Positions 31,888-42,599 of a stretch of DNA of 64,000 bases are shown piece after piece. The translations under genes and the position numbers were made by a program. Position 1 is the stretch's first letter, and every line of letters starts with the position of its first letter. A model generated the notes under the pieces. That model was not told where the DNA came from and searched no databases. It saw only the letters and a program-made list of their open reading frames with translations. This stretch comes from Muscardinus avellanarius (lineage: Eukaryota > Chordata > Mammalia > Rodentia > Gliridae). The stretch spans positions 58,529,851 to 58,593,850 of the forward strand of contig OY726574.1 in assembly GCA_963383645.1 (NCBI GenBank). Direction: 5' to 3'.

Positions 31888-33885
31888 ACTCACATTATAA
31901 TGGTTACGGGTAAGGGCCCATCTCCATGACAGAATGTATTACATTGACAGCACATAAACAGCCTCATGTTGGCTTCACCTCTCCCACCTCCTCTTCACTC
32001 CCTAGTGGGTAAGATTTGCTTTACCCTGCCCAGGGCTCAGGGAGAGCTCTTGCTCAAGCTAGGTTCTCCACTAGGAGTCTCTTATTATTCTTGTTATATT
32101 GTCTGATTTACTCTGAAAGGTCTTCTCACTTCAGAAACCTTACTGTGAAAGCTTCGAGTAGCTTATGCTCTTAATCAGAGCTCATTCACTAAGTATTAAA
32201 TCTCTCCTTTGCAAAATGCTGGCTGCCCCTAGTGACTCCACCACCTGGCCTCTCAGAAGAAGCTCACAATACACAAAAACTTCCAGAGGTACTTTTTGAC
32301 ACTCTCTGCTCCACGATGTTAAATATGCCTCCCGGGAGCCTGGGTTCAGGTGTTATCAGTTACACTAGTATTTGAACAAATATTCTTTTCGTGTTTGGCA
32401 GCATAGCATAGAACTTGGTGAAGCAATTAACAGACCACTTATCTTTATAAAATGTAATTTTACAAAATACTTACAAGGTTGAATTCCATCTTTACAAATA
32501 AGATGAGAAGCAAGACCTGTATTACTTCTAATTTGAGATCAGCTTTTCTTATTCTTACGTAGGTTTTATGGAGACAGTAGTTTGGCATTAACACAAGATC
32601 AAAGTTGTAATGACAATTACATATGCAGATTTTTTTTTCTGGGACTATCTCCATTTCAAATTACCCACTTCACTGTTTTTGCATTCATACACATCGGGTA
32701 ACATGCCCTAACTTTCTAACTGTAATATGTGATCACTCTGCTGGCTTAGAGGCCTTGTATGCTGGAATTCAGAAAGGTAAAGTGTCACTAACTTAGCTAT
32801 AAACTAACTAAGGCAGATTAACAAAGCAATTCAAAGAAGTTATTTACATTTTAGAAGAAGCTTTGAAAGGTTCAATGGAGTTAGCAGAGGGCCATGCCAG
32901 AACAGGGCTAACTCCTATAGTCTGGCTGTTATGATAGTATTGAAGTGCTGAATCTATTCAAGGGAAAAGAAGCCTTTCTTCACCTGGGAATCTCACAGCT
33001 GGTTTTCTGGGTCTTTCCCCAAGCATCCCTTTGGTTCCAGGTGGGCGTGAAGTCTGTATTCCCAGGAACTTGCTTCTTCCCACTGGTGTCCATGTTCCAT
33101 AAAACCAAGTTATTTTAGTCCTTGGCTGTTATTGCTACCAAAAACTCTCCATTCCCTAATCTGGCCCCAGAAGGGAATTTCTTCCTCTTCTAGGTAGAAT
33201 GGTTTTCTAAGTCAATGTATATTACTTATTAAATTAGTAGTTGTTAAACTGAACAACTTGATTGTCCTTGAATTTTTTAGCTGTAGTTGCCTAACTAGCT
33301 ATGTGTTAGTTATAAAACAGGTATAAAATGTTAGAACTTGAAAACACTAGTTTTTAATGAGCTGGGCCCTTCCAGGGCTTAAGATTTGAGCAGTCGTGGC
33401 TAGATACTTTTAGAAGCTTTCTTAACTCCTTAAAACCACCAGGGATGCATTTAGTAAATTGCTACTTCTGTGCTAATTTGCATGAATGACTTGCTCTAGT
33501 TTTTAGATGGGATAGAAACTTGGTAGGGCATGGTAAAGGAGCAGAATTATTGTGAATGACCAACTGCATGTGAATGAGTCAAACTGTTATTAACTAAACA
33601 TTAGGAAGAAATAGATTGTGAGATGTTTGCAATAGGAGGTATGTGGCCTGAGATACTGCAACAAAGACCCTTTGAAATATGGTGGTCCAAATAAATTTTA
33701 TGTGAATGTTTTCCCCCTAATTATCTAGAGGTTTTAGAAGTACATAAGAGGAAAGTTGTGTTTTCTTTAGTAGTTATACAAGTAAGTGAGCTGATATAGA
33801 GGTGGTGAGGCTGTTTCCTGAGATCAACCTGAGACTTGAGAGTTTGCTTTTCTGTAGCCTTCATGTGTTGTGTTTAAGCTACTTA
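31888..33885. other. Low-copy DNA without visible repeats
   Basis: Two kilobases with no recognised family. The frame at 32460-32654 (minus) has no identifiable product. No exon supported. Confidence 0.45.
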
Positions 33886-33889
33886 TTCA

Positions 33890-33998
33890 GGTAATTTGCA
33901 ACTTAGTGAGGCTTTATTTCAAAATGAAGACGAAAGAAATGGGCTAGGGGTGTAGCCTTGAAGTAGAATGCCCCTGGGTTCAATCCACAGAACCACAA
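33890..33998 (+). mobile_element. B1-dID SINE, 3' part only
   Basis: CAACTTAGTGAGGCTTTATT, linker, and an ID half GGGCTAGGGGTGTAGCCTTG with CCCTGGGTTCAATCCACAGA. The B1 head is missing. Confidence 0.85.
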
Positions 33999-33999
33999 A

Positions 34000-34316
34000 A
34001 AGAAGAAAAGAGGGAAAAAAAGGAAATCAGCATGAGCCTTTTTCCAGGGAAGGTAGAGTGATATCACCCAAATACACACACATAGAGCATCAACCCGTTC
34101 CAGGGCAAGTGAGAAGGATTCCCAGAGGAAGCAAACTTGAATTGACAACTAAATATAACTGAGATAATTGATCCAAGGCAGGAAGGAGGAATATAATGGT
34201 GTTTCAGGCAGTAGGATCAGCCTATGAAAAAGCTCAGAAAGGGCCAAGGTTTAAAGAACTTGGACTCTACCCTAAAGATATGAGAAATCACTGGAAGTAT
34301 AACAAAATCAGATAAG
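34000..34316. other. Low-copy intergenic DNA
   Basis: Nothing recognised. Confidence 0.45.
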
Positions 34317-34317
34317 T

Positions 34318-34502
34318 ATGATGGTGTAAACTTGTAATCCTAATGCTCGGAAGGCTGAGAAAGCAGGTTTGTGACCAGCCTCAGAAATTTAGGGAGACCC
34401 ACAGCAACTTAGTGAGACCTTGTTTCAAAATAAAAAATAAAATAGTGCTTAGGATATAGCTCAGAGGTAGAACTCCCCTGGGTTCCATTCCCAGTACCAG
34501 AT
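34318..34502 (+). mobile_element. B1-dID SINE
   Basis: TATGATGGTGTAAACTTGTA head, GCAACTTAGTGAGACCTTGT, linker AATAAAAAATAAAATAG, and an ID half TTAGGATATAGCTCAGAGGT ending TCCATTCCCAGTACCAG. Confidence 0.9.
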
Positions 34503-34504
34503 AA

Positions 34505-34957
34505 AAATAGTAGACCTAAGTTAAAATTTTAATTTCATAGAAATAGACTAACTATACCATGAAAAATGGAAGATGGCTTGGAGAGAGGGATAATGCCGAT
34601 CAAATGGATGAGGACAGAGTGACAGGAGACTGGATGACGTCAGAGGTAGTGAGCTCCCCGTCCCATGAAAGCTTGGAGAAGATGCTGAATGACTATGAAG
34701 TTGTCATGGATGTCATGCATATACTCCATAAATTAGATCAGCATCCATTGATCTCTGAGGACATTGCTGACTCTAAATTCTTCCATTGTGCTTGTTAACA
34801 GAGCAGAAGTGGGTGGAGTTCTCTGCTCATTGAGACTGGAAGTGTTAGCTAATGTTTGATCCAATTACTGGTGTGTTTTCCATCTAACTCCCCAAATCTG
34901 TGGTAATTTCTGATGTAGAAATGATAGACTGAGCAAATGTGACATGATGAAGCTTTT
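34505..34957. other. Low-copy DNA with an unassigned 79-codon frame
   Basis: The plus-strand frame 34559-34798 starts with ATG and is acidic, but I recognise no domain. No splice or poly(A) context is visible. Probably chance. Confidence 0.35.
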
Positions 34958-34958
34958 T

Positions 34959-35132
34959 GTACTGGGGGTTGAACTCAGGGTCAGTTTACCCCTGAGCTAC
35001 ACTCCAGCACCGTTTATTTTTTATTTTGAAGCAGGGTCTCACTAAATTGCAGAGGCTAAACTGGAACCTGTGAACCTCCTGTCTCAGCCTCCCAAGTGCT
35101 GGGATTATAAGCGTGCACCAGTGCTCCCTGCT
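34959..35132 (-). mobile_element. B1-dID SINE
   Basis: GTACTGGGGGTTGAACTCAG, CTCACTAAATTGCAGAGGCT, GTCTCAGCCTCCCAAGTGCT and inverted B1 end GTGCACCAGTGCTCCCTG. Confidence 0.92.
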
Positions 35133-35501
35133 GCATATCATGGCTTTGAATGCAGCATTTCCTGGAGGACTTCCAGGGGCAGGATGACAGTTATATGGGG
35201 CCATTATACGGGAAGCAATCTGTCTCAGTTATGCTTGATAGTTTTACGTGTATGTGTATTTAAAATTTATTGTTTATATTTTTAATTCTTATCAAAGTAA
35301 AATAAAGTAGTTTGAATCAAAACATTTGCAATGCAAACCAGCAGTTTCCTACCCATCCTCCCCAAACTTCGAGCTCTGTTCCCAGAGAAATTCATTTTCA
35401 ACTCTTTTATCTGTTTTTTCTGTCCTTTACCTCTTCTAATTCATTATGCTGTTTGTCTCTTTTAGAAATAGTCTATTGGCTGCAGTTACAGGCTTTCTTT
35501 C

Positions 35502-35809
35502 TGAAGAAGAAGAAGAAGAAGAAGAAGAAGAAGAAGAAGAAGAAGAAGAAGAAGAGGAGGAGGAGGAGGAGGAGGAGGAGAAGGAGGAGAAGGAAGAGGA
35601 GGAGGAGGAGGAGGAGGAGGAGGAGGAGGAGGAGGAGGAGAAGAAGAAGAAGAAGAAGAAGAAGAAGAAGAAGAAGAAGAAGAAGAAGAAGAAGAAGAAG
35701 AAGAAGAAGAAAGGAGAAGGAGGAGGAGGAAGAGGAGGAGGAGGAGGAGGAGGAGGAGGAGGAGGAGGAGGAGGAGGAGGAGGAGGAAAAGAAAAAGGAG
35801 AAGGAAATA
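35502..35809 (+). repeat. 308-bp polypurine (GAA/GAG)n tract
   Basis: An uninterrupted run of purines built of alternating blocks: GAA from 35502, GAG from about 35553, GAA from about 35640, and GAG from about 35716. It produces spurious poly-Glu, poly-Lys and poly-Arg frames at 35312-35851 and 35446-35838. Confidence 0.97.
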
Positions 35810-36108
35810 GTAAATGTCTATCCTTTAGATCACGGTGAGATTATCTCATAGGTCCCTATCACCATATCAAAATTTCTTTTCATTTATTTAAGGATTCTCC
35901 CTTCACTCTTTGACCACAAAAACTCAGTGATGGTCCACCCCCTCCCACCTTTCATTCATCTAGGTACAGCTGTGTAACCATGTTTTCACCAGTGGGGTAT
36001 GAATAGAAACAGTGAGTGCTACCCCTACAAATGTTCTCATTCTTTCACCCTGAATTCTGAAAAGTAGGTCCACTGATGGCAGTTTTGACCAAAACAACAT
36101 CACCATCT
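35810..36108. other. Low-copy intergenic DNA
   Basis: Nothing recognised. Confidence 0.4.
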
Positions 36109-36111
36109 TAC

Positions 36112-36216
36112 ACTCTGGATGGCAAATTCCAGGAGGGATGGGATCAAGCTAGTCATGGTCATGGCTGTATCTTCAGAACCATGCACTGAGCTCAGCACAT
36201 AAACTCATGAACAGAT
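36112..36216 (+). mobile_element. L2 3' end (possible)
   Basis: AAATTCCAGGAGGGATGGGA, GGCTGTATCTTCAGAACCAT, GAGCTCAGCACATAAACTCA and GAACAGATGAA follow the block order of the L2 3' end. Diverged. Confidence 0.45.
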
Positions 36217-36217
36217 G

Positions 36218-37305
36218 AAGTTTTCTCCTCCTACTTCATTGCTAAAATGTGTCTCTGCATTTAATAAAAATCTGTTTCTCTCTGAGTCTACAGGGAATAA
36301 CCTCTGCTTTAGAAGAGAGACTGTCACACACTGGGAAGTCCCTATTGTTTCCTATCTTGAAGTCTTCTGGACTCTTAGTGTTGATACTTTGAAGTTGTTT
36401 CACATTAAATGTTTATCTGAGTTTCATGGAACATGATAAAGTAATACTTTATTTCTCATGTGAATTTGGACAAATTGAGAGTGAGCGCACACAAAATGAA
36501 TGACAAGTTAGGTAAGGATATAAGCCATGGTGAAGCAGGTGGCTTAAGCCTGGGACACAATGGGTTTGTAATTATTTATACCAAGGCTCCATGAGCCTGA
36601 GCACTGGGACAGTACAGTCATAAAAGTTTGCTTTGTAGAATAGATGAATTTATCTTAATTGCTGTCTCTCAATAGCTCAAGATGAAGAGTATTTTTTATT
36701 ATTTACAAATTAATAGAAAATGAACTCCAACCGATTTGTAAACTATTGATCACTTTCATTAGCCTAAGAAGTCATGCAATAAGAGACAAGAAACGTCACG
36801 ATATTAGGGGTCTCTCCATATGGAAATACAAAGCAAAAAGAAATGCATTTCTCTTCCAGAACCATAATTCAGTCAGGCTTTCTCCTCTTATTCTATGGAA
36901 ATAATTTGTATACTTCAGTGGAGGACTCTGATTTTATTACTGTCAGTTTTTGATGTTTACTGCAGATCAGAGTTCTAGACTGTCAACTTTATTCTTAATA
37001 TTAATACACTATTTAATATGGTATATTATTCATTATTGTTTCCAGCTTGTATAAATTATGCATTTGATAAGGAGATCTGCCTTGATCAAAGTCATTGGTT
37101 TTACTTTTAATCAGAAAGATACAGAACCTTGTAATGGACCACCAGAGACATCTGGCTGGTGCAAAAGTGCAACAAAGGAGGAGAATGTTAAACCTGAATG
37201 TGTTATCACTTCCCACAGCCAGTACATGCCCTTCCTTGCACATTGTGGCTCAAAGTAGAGAAAATGTGCTATTTTTCAAGGTCACATAGACACACAGTGA
37301 AACAC
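36218..37305. other. Low-copy intergenic DNA
   Basis: Overlapping frames near 37013-37289 on both strands have no recognisable product. Confidence 0.45.
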
Positions 37306-37308
37306 ACA

Positions 37309-37309
37309 C

Positions 37310-37385
<76 letters not shown>

Positions 37386-37386
37386 A
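37309..37386. repeat. Compound (CT)n(CA)n microsatellite
   Basis: About 26 CT units with one CC interruption, passing directly into about 13 CA units. Confidence 0.98.
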
Positions 37387-37539
37387 TCATTCAACACATG
37401 CTATACTCATATCCTAACATTTCATATGCTTATCTCTAGATCAATTTACCTCACTGTCAGTTAATAGGTTGTTTCAGTATAGAGGTACTTAGTTCTAGGA
37501 CTGTGCAGGAAACAAAGTCAATTTGAGTACTCTGCTTTT

Positions 37540-37541
<2 letters not shown>

Positions 37542-37586
<45 letters not shown>
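37542..37586 (-). repeat. (GT)n microsatellite at SINE 3' end
   Basis: About 22 GT units abutting GATACTGGGTATTG, the inverted end of the next SINE. Confidence 0.98.
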
Positions 37587-37587
<1 letters not shown>

Positions 37588-37783
37588 TACTGGGTATTGA
37601 ACCCAGGGGCATTCTACTTCTGAGATACACTCCCAGCCCGATTTTATTTTTTTATTTTGAAACAGAGTCTCATCAAGTTGCTGAGGGTTTTAAGTTGCTG
37701 AGGCTGGCCTCAAATCTGTAATTCTCTGCTTTCAGCCTTCCAGTAATGGGGAACTTCCAGTTACTGTGTCACCGTACATGGCT
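37587..37783 (-). mobile_element. B1-dID SINE
   Basis: ATACTGGGTATTGAACCCAG, TTATTTTGAAACAGAGTCTC, GGCTGGCCTCAAATCTGTAA, and an inverted B1 end CACCGTACATGGCTT. The B1 middle has a rearranged CCAGTAATGGGGAACTTCC. Confidence 0.9.
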
Positions 37784-37785
37784 TC

Positions 37786-38545
37786 ATTTTATTATTACAA
37801 GTAATTTCCTGTACTCACTGTAGCTTTTGTTCCCCCAAGAATATCTCCATTGAGTACCCTATGGCCACCGAGTACATTACACTGTGCAAAGCCAATTAAG
37901 TCTCTGTATTTCTTGCTACAGGCCAGTCAGTGTGAGTCAACATGAACCAATTGAGGGAACCAATGTGTGGTTCATTCAAGTATCACAGTGTTTTGTGCAT
38001 TTCAGAAGTGAGATTGGGATTGTGTGTGTCATCTCCACCTTCCATACGGTTGCCATTGAAACAACAAAATTGTGTTGTTCACTACTGACTTTCACCATTC
38101 ATTACCATAAAGTTGACAGGTACTTTCAAAAACATGTTTTAGTAAAATTAATATATGAGTAAAATCTCATATAATTTCACTCTTATAAAATATTATATTT
38201 CTATTTTCACTCAAAATTATATACAACATCTATTATAAATTTCAATTTTATATTGTGTTTTAAACTTATCAAGAATCACTGACTCAGTTTTTTCATTGGA
38301 GTTATAAAAGGCAATTTTACTTTATTTCAAGATAATCTATTCTCATGATCTTTTTTTTGTAGATTTTTGAAATAATGCTCATACTCATATTAAAACATTG
38401 TACAGAATAATGGGTCACATATAGTCACCCAGAATGCATTCCCTGTTGAAAGACAATGTCTCATATTTAATGTATTACCACTGGAAAACAATCTCGCATA
38501 TGTTGCCTAATTGAAGTTATCCAATGCAATATTTATGAGAATATA
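37786..38545. other. Low-copy intergenic DNA
   Basis: The frame at 37884-38162 (92 codons) has no recognised product. Confidence 0.4.
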
Positions 38546-38549
38546 AAGA

Positions 38550-38665
38550 ATAGATTCCATTTCCTTCATTTCACAGATCAGAAAACTGATTTTCAAAGAG
38601 CTGATAGTCTTGTGTTAAGGAGATATAACTCAGGGTAGAAAGAGATTGAGGCTTGGTCTAAAAAA
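38550..38665 (+). mobile_element. MIR
   Basis: TTCATTTCACAGATCAGAAA followed by ACTGATTTTCAAAGAGCTGA resembles the MIR core block in which TTTTACAGATGAGGAAACTGAGGC is followed by AGAGAGGTTAAG. Ancient copy. Confidence 0.5.
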
Positions 38666-38667
38666 AC

Positions 38668-40840
38668 CAATTCACTGTCCCCTGACCAGCTGTATCAGGG
38701 ACATAGGAAATATGAAAGCAAATGTTTCTTTCTTATGATTACTTCCTATCTGATTGAGTAAAATATTATGGGTGGTTCTCCATCATATCTGAGATAGTAA
38801 TTGTGCTTGCAGGTAGTTTTCGTTTTAAGAAATAAAAATTGTTCTAAACATTTTACCTGGTTATATGAAAGCCTTCAGTCCCACTTAATATTTTTCTAGG
38901 TTGATTATCATTTTAAACAACCCAATGCTAAGATTTGGGGCTGGAATGAAAGAAAACACTCAATGTCATGTGCCTGAAACCTAGCTATGTGTGTGCAGGG
39001 GAGGTGTGATGAAGCTGTGAAATGTCACCACCAGGAACTAGAGGACAAAGACCTGGTCCTCCCCCAGCTGCATGTCCAATAGACATGCGACTTCAGTGTC
39101 ACAGCGTTGAAGTGGTAATTATGCATGAAAATATTCATGAAAAATTTTGTAATCATTTACCAACTGGAGAAAAATATAGCTCAGATTGGCTTTGCGTTTC
39201 AGGGGAAAAAAATCTTGTACATTTAAAATATAGTCTCCTTTGATTAAATAACAAAAATTCTACTCTGAAATGTTTGCTTATGCTTTTGCACCAATATTCT
39301 GGAAATAAAGAAGAAATTATTCTGTCATTTTGCTGTCAGCACAGTGTCTAGCCTATGCTACTATATCTCAAACAAGACGGAATTTGGTCGCTGTGGAAGG
39401 ATCCTCCCACTCAGGTGGTTCAGAGAAGGCAGTATGCCTCTAAACTGTGGATCTGCTTTTAAACATGAACCGAATTATTCACAGACTCATAAAGGAAAGT
39501 CAGGCCAAGCATGACTGTAGATGTAGAGCTGCTGGACAGAGCTTGGCCTGCAACACCCACAGGTGCAGGTGAACAGAGGTGGGCGGAGCCAGTGGACCCC
39601 ACTGCATGCACATTGGTGTTTTCTCAACGATGGCATGTGCTGACAGAGCGCCCCACTGTGCTGATAACCTACTAAGGTTCTGTTTGCAGTTGACTGGGTG
39701 CTCTGGAATGCTTACAAAGCCTGACCACAGAGTACTATGAACACAGAAACTCAGCTATAAAGTCCATTCAAATCACCTGGAATTCTTCCTTTGCTATTCT
39801 TGGCTTCCCTCTGTATCTCCATCCACATGCTTGTCTCTCTGATGCTTCCAAACATCTCTCTGATGGTTCATCTGCAGGTCTGATCCATGTTCTTCTTCAT
39901 CTCCTCTCCCATATTCATTTCTTGGGTTCTACATCGCACAGGTGCATCTGCCAGGGTGATGCCATGACTTACTTGCTGGGAGGAGGAGCCACCCGAGGGG
40001 ACCACGTCAGAGCTTGGTGATAAGAAGGAAGAGAATGTTTGAGACTCTTCTTTCTTTCTTGTCCTCTGACACTTCATTCTGTAGTTACTTTTAGAAAAGT
40101 TGAGATAAGCTGGAGTCCTCAAGGAGACTTGCCAGAGGCACATGTGAAAATAAAAACTGCAGTCAGAAGATGTTTTCTTCCTCTGTGATGCAGAAACACT
40201 GTATTATGTAGAAATGCTGAAGAGAGAGCATCTTGCTAGATCCAAACTGTTGATGGGTTGTCTCAGAACAGGATCCAAGCTTCTAACATCTTTCCTTCTA
40301 CCTGTCTTACTTCATTTTCAGTTCAGTTCTGAGAGACAGTGTTTTCTTGCTTCCAGCACCTGCTTTTGGCTCCAAAACACTCAAGATACAATTTAGAAAA
40401 CTATAAAAATAACTTTGCTTTGGGAATAAAGAGAAAGGTGAGAACTCAGGAGGGATGAATTAATAAAGTCCTCTTTCCCTAAGGAAGATGAAGTGTGGTC
40501 AATGCAGTTGTATGTGAGCTTCTAGGTGCTTTAGCAGCACATCTGAGTCTCTACAATACTTGATAGAATACAGATCCGTGGGCTGCATTCTATCAGGTCT
40601 CTGCTTCAGTCTGTTTTGTATGGAGATCTGCCATATGCATATGTGATAACGGCCATTAGTATTTCATACGTGACATAAGATTCAAAACTTAAAAACCAGT
40701 GATACAGTGGGAAAGACACTTCGTTTGGAACAGGCAAAACTAACTAAACCCCAAATTATGGTTTACCAGCTTTGTAACTTTCACTGGTTTGTCTAGCTTT
40801 TTGAGCCTTGATTTATTTTATAATTAAGAAATTGAAATGT
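38668..40840. other. Low-copy DNA without visible repeats
   Basis: Over 2 kb with no recognised family. Frames at 39022-39243, 39868-40143 (minus, 91 codons) and 40214-40396 have no recognised domain. No exon supported. Confidence 0.45.
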
Positions 40841-40845
40841 AAAAA

Positions 40846-41036
40846 GCTGAACATGGTGGTGCATGCCTGTAAACACATGGGAGACAGGAGGAACACAGCT
40901 TTAAGGGCAGTCTCAGCAGCATAGCAAGACATTCAGTAATCTAGTGAGACCCTGTTTCAAAACTAAAATTACAAAGAGCTTGGGATATACTCAGACATGG
41001 AAAGCCCCTGAGTTCAATCTGTAGTACCTAGTATAC
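40846..41036 (+). mobile_element. B1-dID SINE
   Basis: AGCTGAACATGGTGGTGCAT head, CCCTGTTTCAAAACTAAAAT linker, and a shortened ID half ending GAGTTCAATCTGTAGTACC. Confidence 0.9.
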
Positions 41037-41039
41037 CCC

Positions 41040-41041
41040 CA

Positions 41042-41092
<51 letters not shown>
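41040..41092 (+). repeat. (AC)n microsatellite at SINE 3' end
   Basis: About 26 AC units with one AT interruption. Confidence 0.97.
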
Positions 41093-41093
<1 letters not shown>

Positions 41094-41095
<2 letters not shown>

Positions 41096-41185
41096 ATAAT
41101 ATACAAGCAGAAAGATGCAGAGAATGCATGGAATGCAAGAAAACAAAGAATCAAAAATAATAACTTTTGTGAATCAAGACATAAA
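41094..41185 (+). repeat. Local duplicate segment, copy 1
   Basis: Follows the (AC)n tract and shares CAAGCAGAAAGATGCA, AGAATGCA and AAAAATAATAAC with 42128-42216. Flanks beyond this do not align. Confidence 0.6.
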
Positions 41186-41369
41186 ATATGAACAGATTCC
41201 CAGGTGATTCTTCTTAGTCTTTACCCCTTCTGTCCTCCAGTGACAATGATGCTTCTTAATTTTAAAATATTACTTCTGTAAAAGTTGATTACCTAAATAT
41301 CTCTAAGGAACATTCTTTACTTTTACTTTTCCAGGGGAAGTTTATATAAATAGTATAATGAACTGCTAT

Positions 41370-42045
41370 AGGCTGTGTCCATCATCTAGATTCATAGGTT
41401 GAAATCCTAACCCCAGTGTGCTATTCAACTTTCTGTTACTGTGCTAAAATATTTGAGAAAGTCAGCTTAATAAAAGAAAAGCTAAGCTCACAGTTTCAGA
41501 GGTGTTAGTCCATGGTCAGTTGGCCCTATTGCTTTTGGGTTTGTGTTGAGGCAGCGTATGAGAGTTGGAAGAGTGTGGTGGAACAATGTGTTCAACTCAT
41601 GGAAGCTGACTTGTAATGAGAAAAGAAGGAGTAGACTCTCACTATCCCCCAAAGGGTACACTCCCGGTGACCTAAACTCCTCACCCTAGATACCACCTGT
41701 CAAGTGTTCCACCACTTGCTAACAGTGTCACAGACCGGTGGACTGTAAATCTTCAACACATGGGCCTTTGGGGACACTTATTCAAACCACAGCATCCGCT
41801 GTGGTGGTTTTAGAAAGTGGGACCTTTTGGTAGTAATCAATACAGCATGAAGTGAAGCTCTCATGAATGGCATTGTGGCCTTCTATAAAAGTTCCTTTAT
41901 CCCTTTCAACATACAAAGACATAGTAAAATATCAGGGCTCTCACCCGACAGTGACCTGCTGACACCTCAGAGTGGGCTTCAGCCTCCTAAATGGTGAGAA
42001 ATATATTTATTTTGCTTAAGTCACTCAGTCTATGAAAGTTTGTGA
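41370..42045 (+). mobile_element. MaLR-type (MLT1-like) LTR interrupted by another LTR
   Basis: The 5' part has TTCATAGGTTGAAATCCTAA and CCCCAGTGTG. After the insertion (41424-41798) it resumes with GTGGTTTTAGAAAGTGGGAC, CTCTCATGAATGGCATTGTG and CTTCTATAAAAG, and ends CACTCAGTCTATG. The AAATATATTTATTTTGC stretch is the decayed 3' block. Confidence 0.65.
41424..41798 (-). mobile_element. MaLR-type LTR nested in the previous one
   Basis: TTCTGTTACTGTGCTAAAAT, AAGCTCACAGTTTCAGAGG, a GTTAGTCCATGGTCAGTTGG segment, and CTTCAACACATGGGCCTTTG occur in the same order as 19300-19690. The termini are TG...CA-like (TGCTATTC to CCACAGCA). No clear TSD was found. Confidence 0.55.
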
Positions 42046-42080
42046 AAACCCCCTGAATTAAGACATGCACTGTTTATGCT

Positions 42081-42086
<6 letters not shown>

Positions 42087-42126
<40 letters not shown>
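42087..42126 (+). repeat. (AC)n microsatellite
   Basis: About 20 AC units. Unlike most others it does not begin at a SINE end. Confidence 0.97.
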
Positions 42127-42127
<1 letters not shown>

Positions 42128-42130
<3 letters not shown>

Positions 42131-42216
42131 TATAAGAAACAAGCAGAAAGATGCATAGAATGCAAATCTCCAGCAGAGTAGAGAATCCAAAAATAATAAC
42201 CTTGTGAGAAAAGACA
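42128..42216 (+). repeat. Local duplicate segment, copy 2
   Basis: Partner of 41094-41185, also immediately after an (AC)n tract, same orientation, 1.03 kb downstream. Confidence 0.6.
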
Positions 42217-42337
42217 TGTGAGTTAATACATTTGACGTCTTTATAATTCAGTCGTGCTGCTCTGGAGTTCAATGACATTTCTATATTATAGTCAATAGTT
42301 TGAACATACCCACTGTCTTTTTTCCTTCATCCATTTT

Positions 42338-42540
42338 TTACTTACTTACTTACTTACTTATTGGTATTGGAAATTGAGTTCAGGGGTCTTCTGCCTCTAT
42401 GCTTTATGTCCAGCTCTTTTAATTTTTTTATTTTGAAACAAATTCTCACTAAGTTGCCAAGGCTGGCCTTGAATCTTTGATCCTCGTGCCTCGGCTTTCC
42501 AAGTACTGGGGTTATAGATATGTGCCACCACACTCAGCTT
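42338..42540 (-). mobile_element. B1-dID SINE with (TTAC)n tail complement
   Basis: A TTAC array at 42338-42361 is followed by the inverted ID half TTGGTATTGGAAATTGAGTT and the inverted B1 ending GTGCCACCACACTCAGCTT. Confidence 0.92.
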
Positions 42541-42599
42541 TATGCTTTTATTATGAATGAGCCTTTGATTGTTTCCCATTTGGACCCATTTTGAACACT

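Noticed and set aside
34559..34798. 79-codon acidic frame beginning with ATG
   Set aside because: No recognised domain, no splice or poly(A) context, and it is not longer than many chance frames in this window.
35312..35851. 179-codon and 130-codon frames rich in Lys, Arg and Glu
   Set aside because: They are translations of the GAA/GAG tract; every purine-only frame stays open. There is no supporting start, exon or homologue.
39868..40143. 91-codon minus frame with Ser-rich stretch
   Set aside because: No domain, no neighbouring exon-like sequence, and no conservation evidence available.
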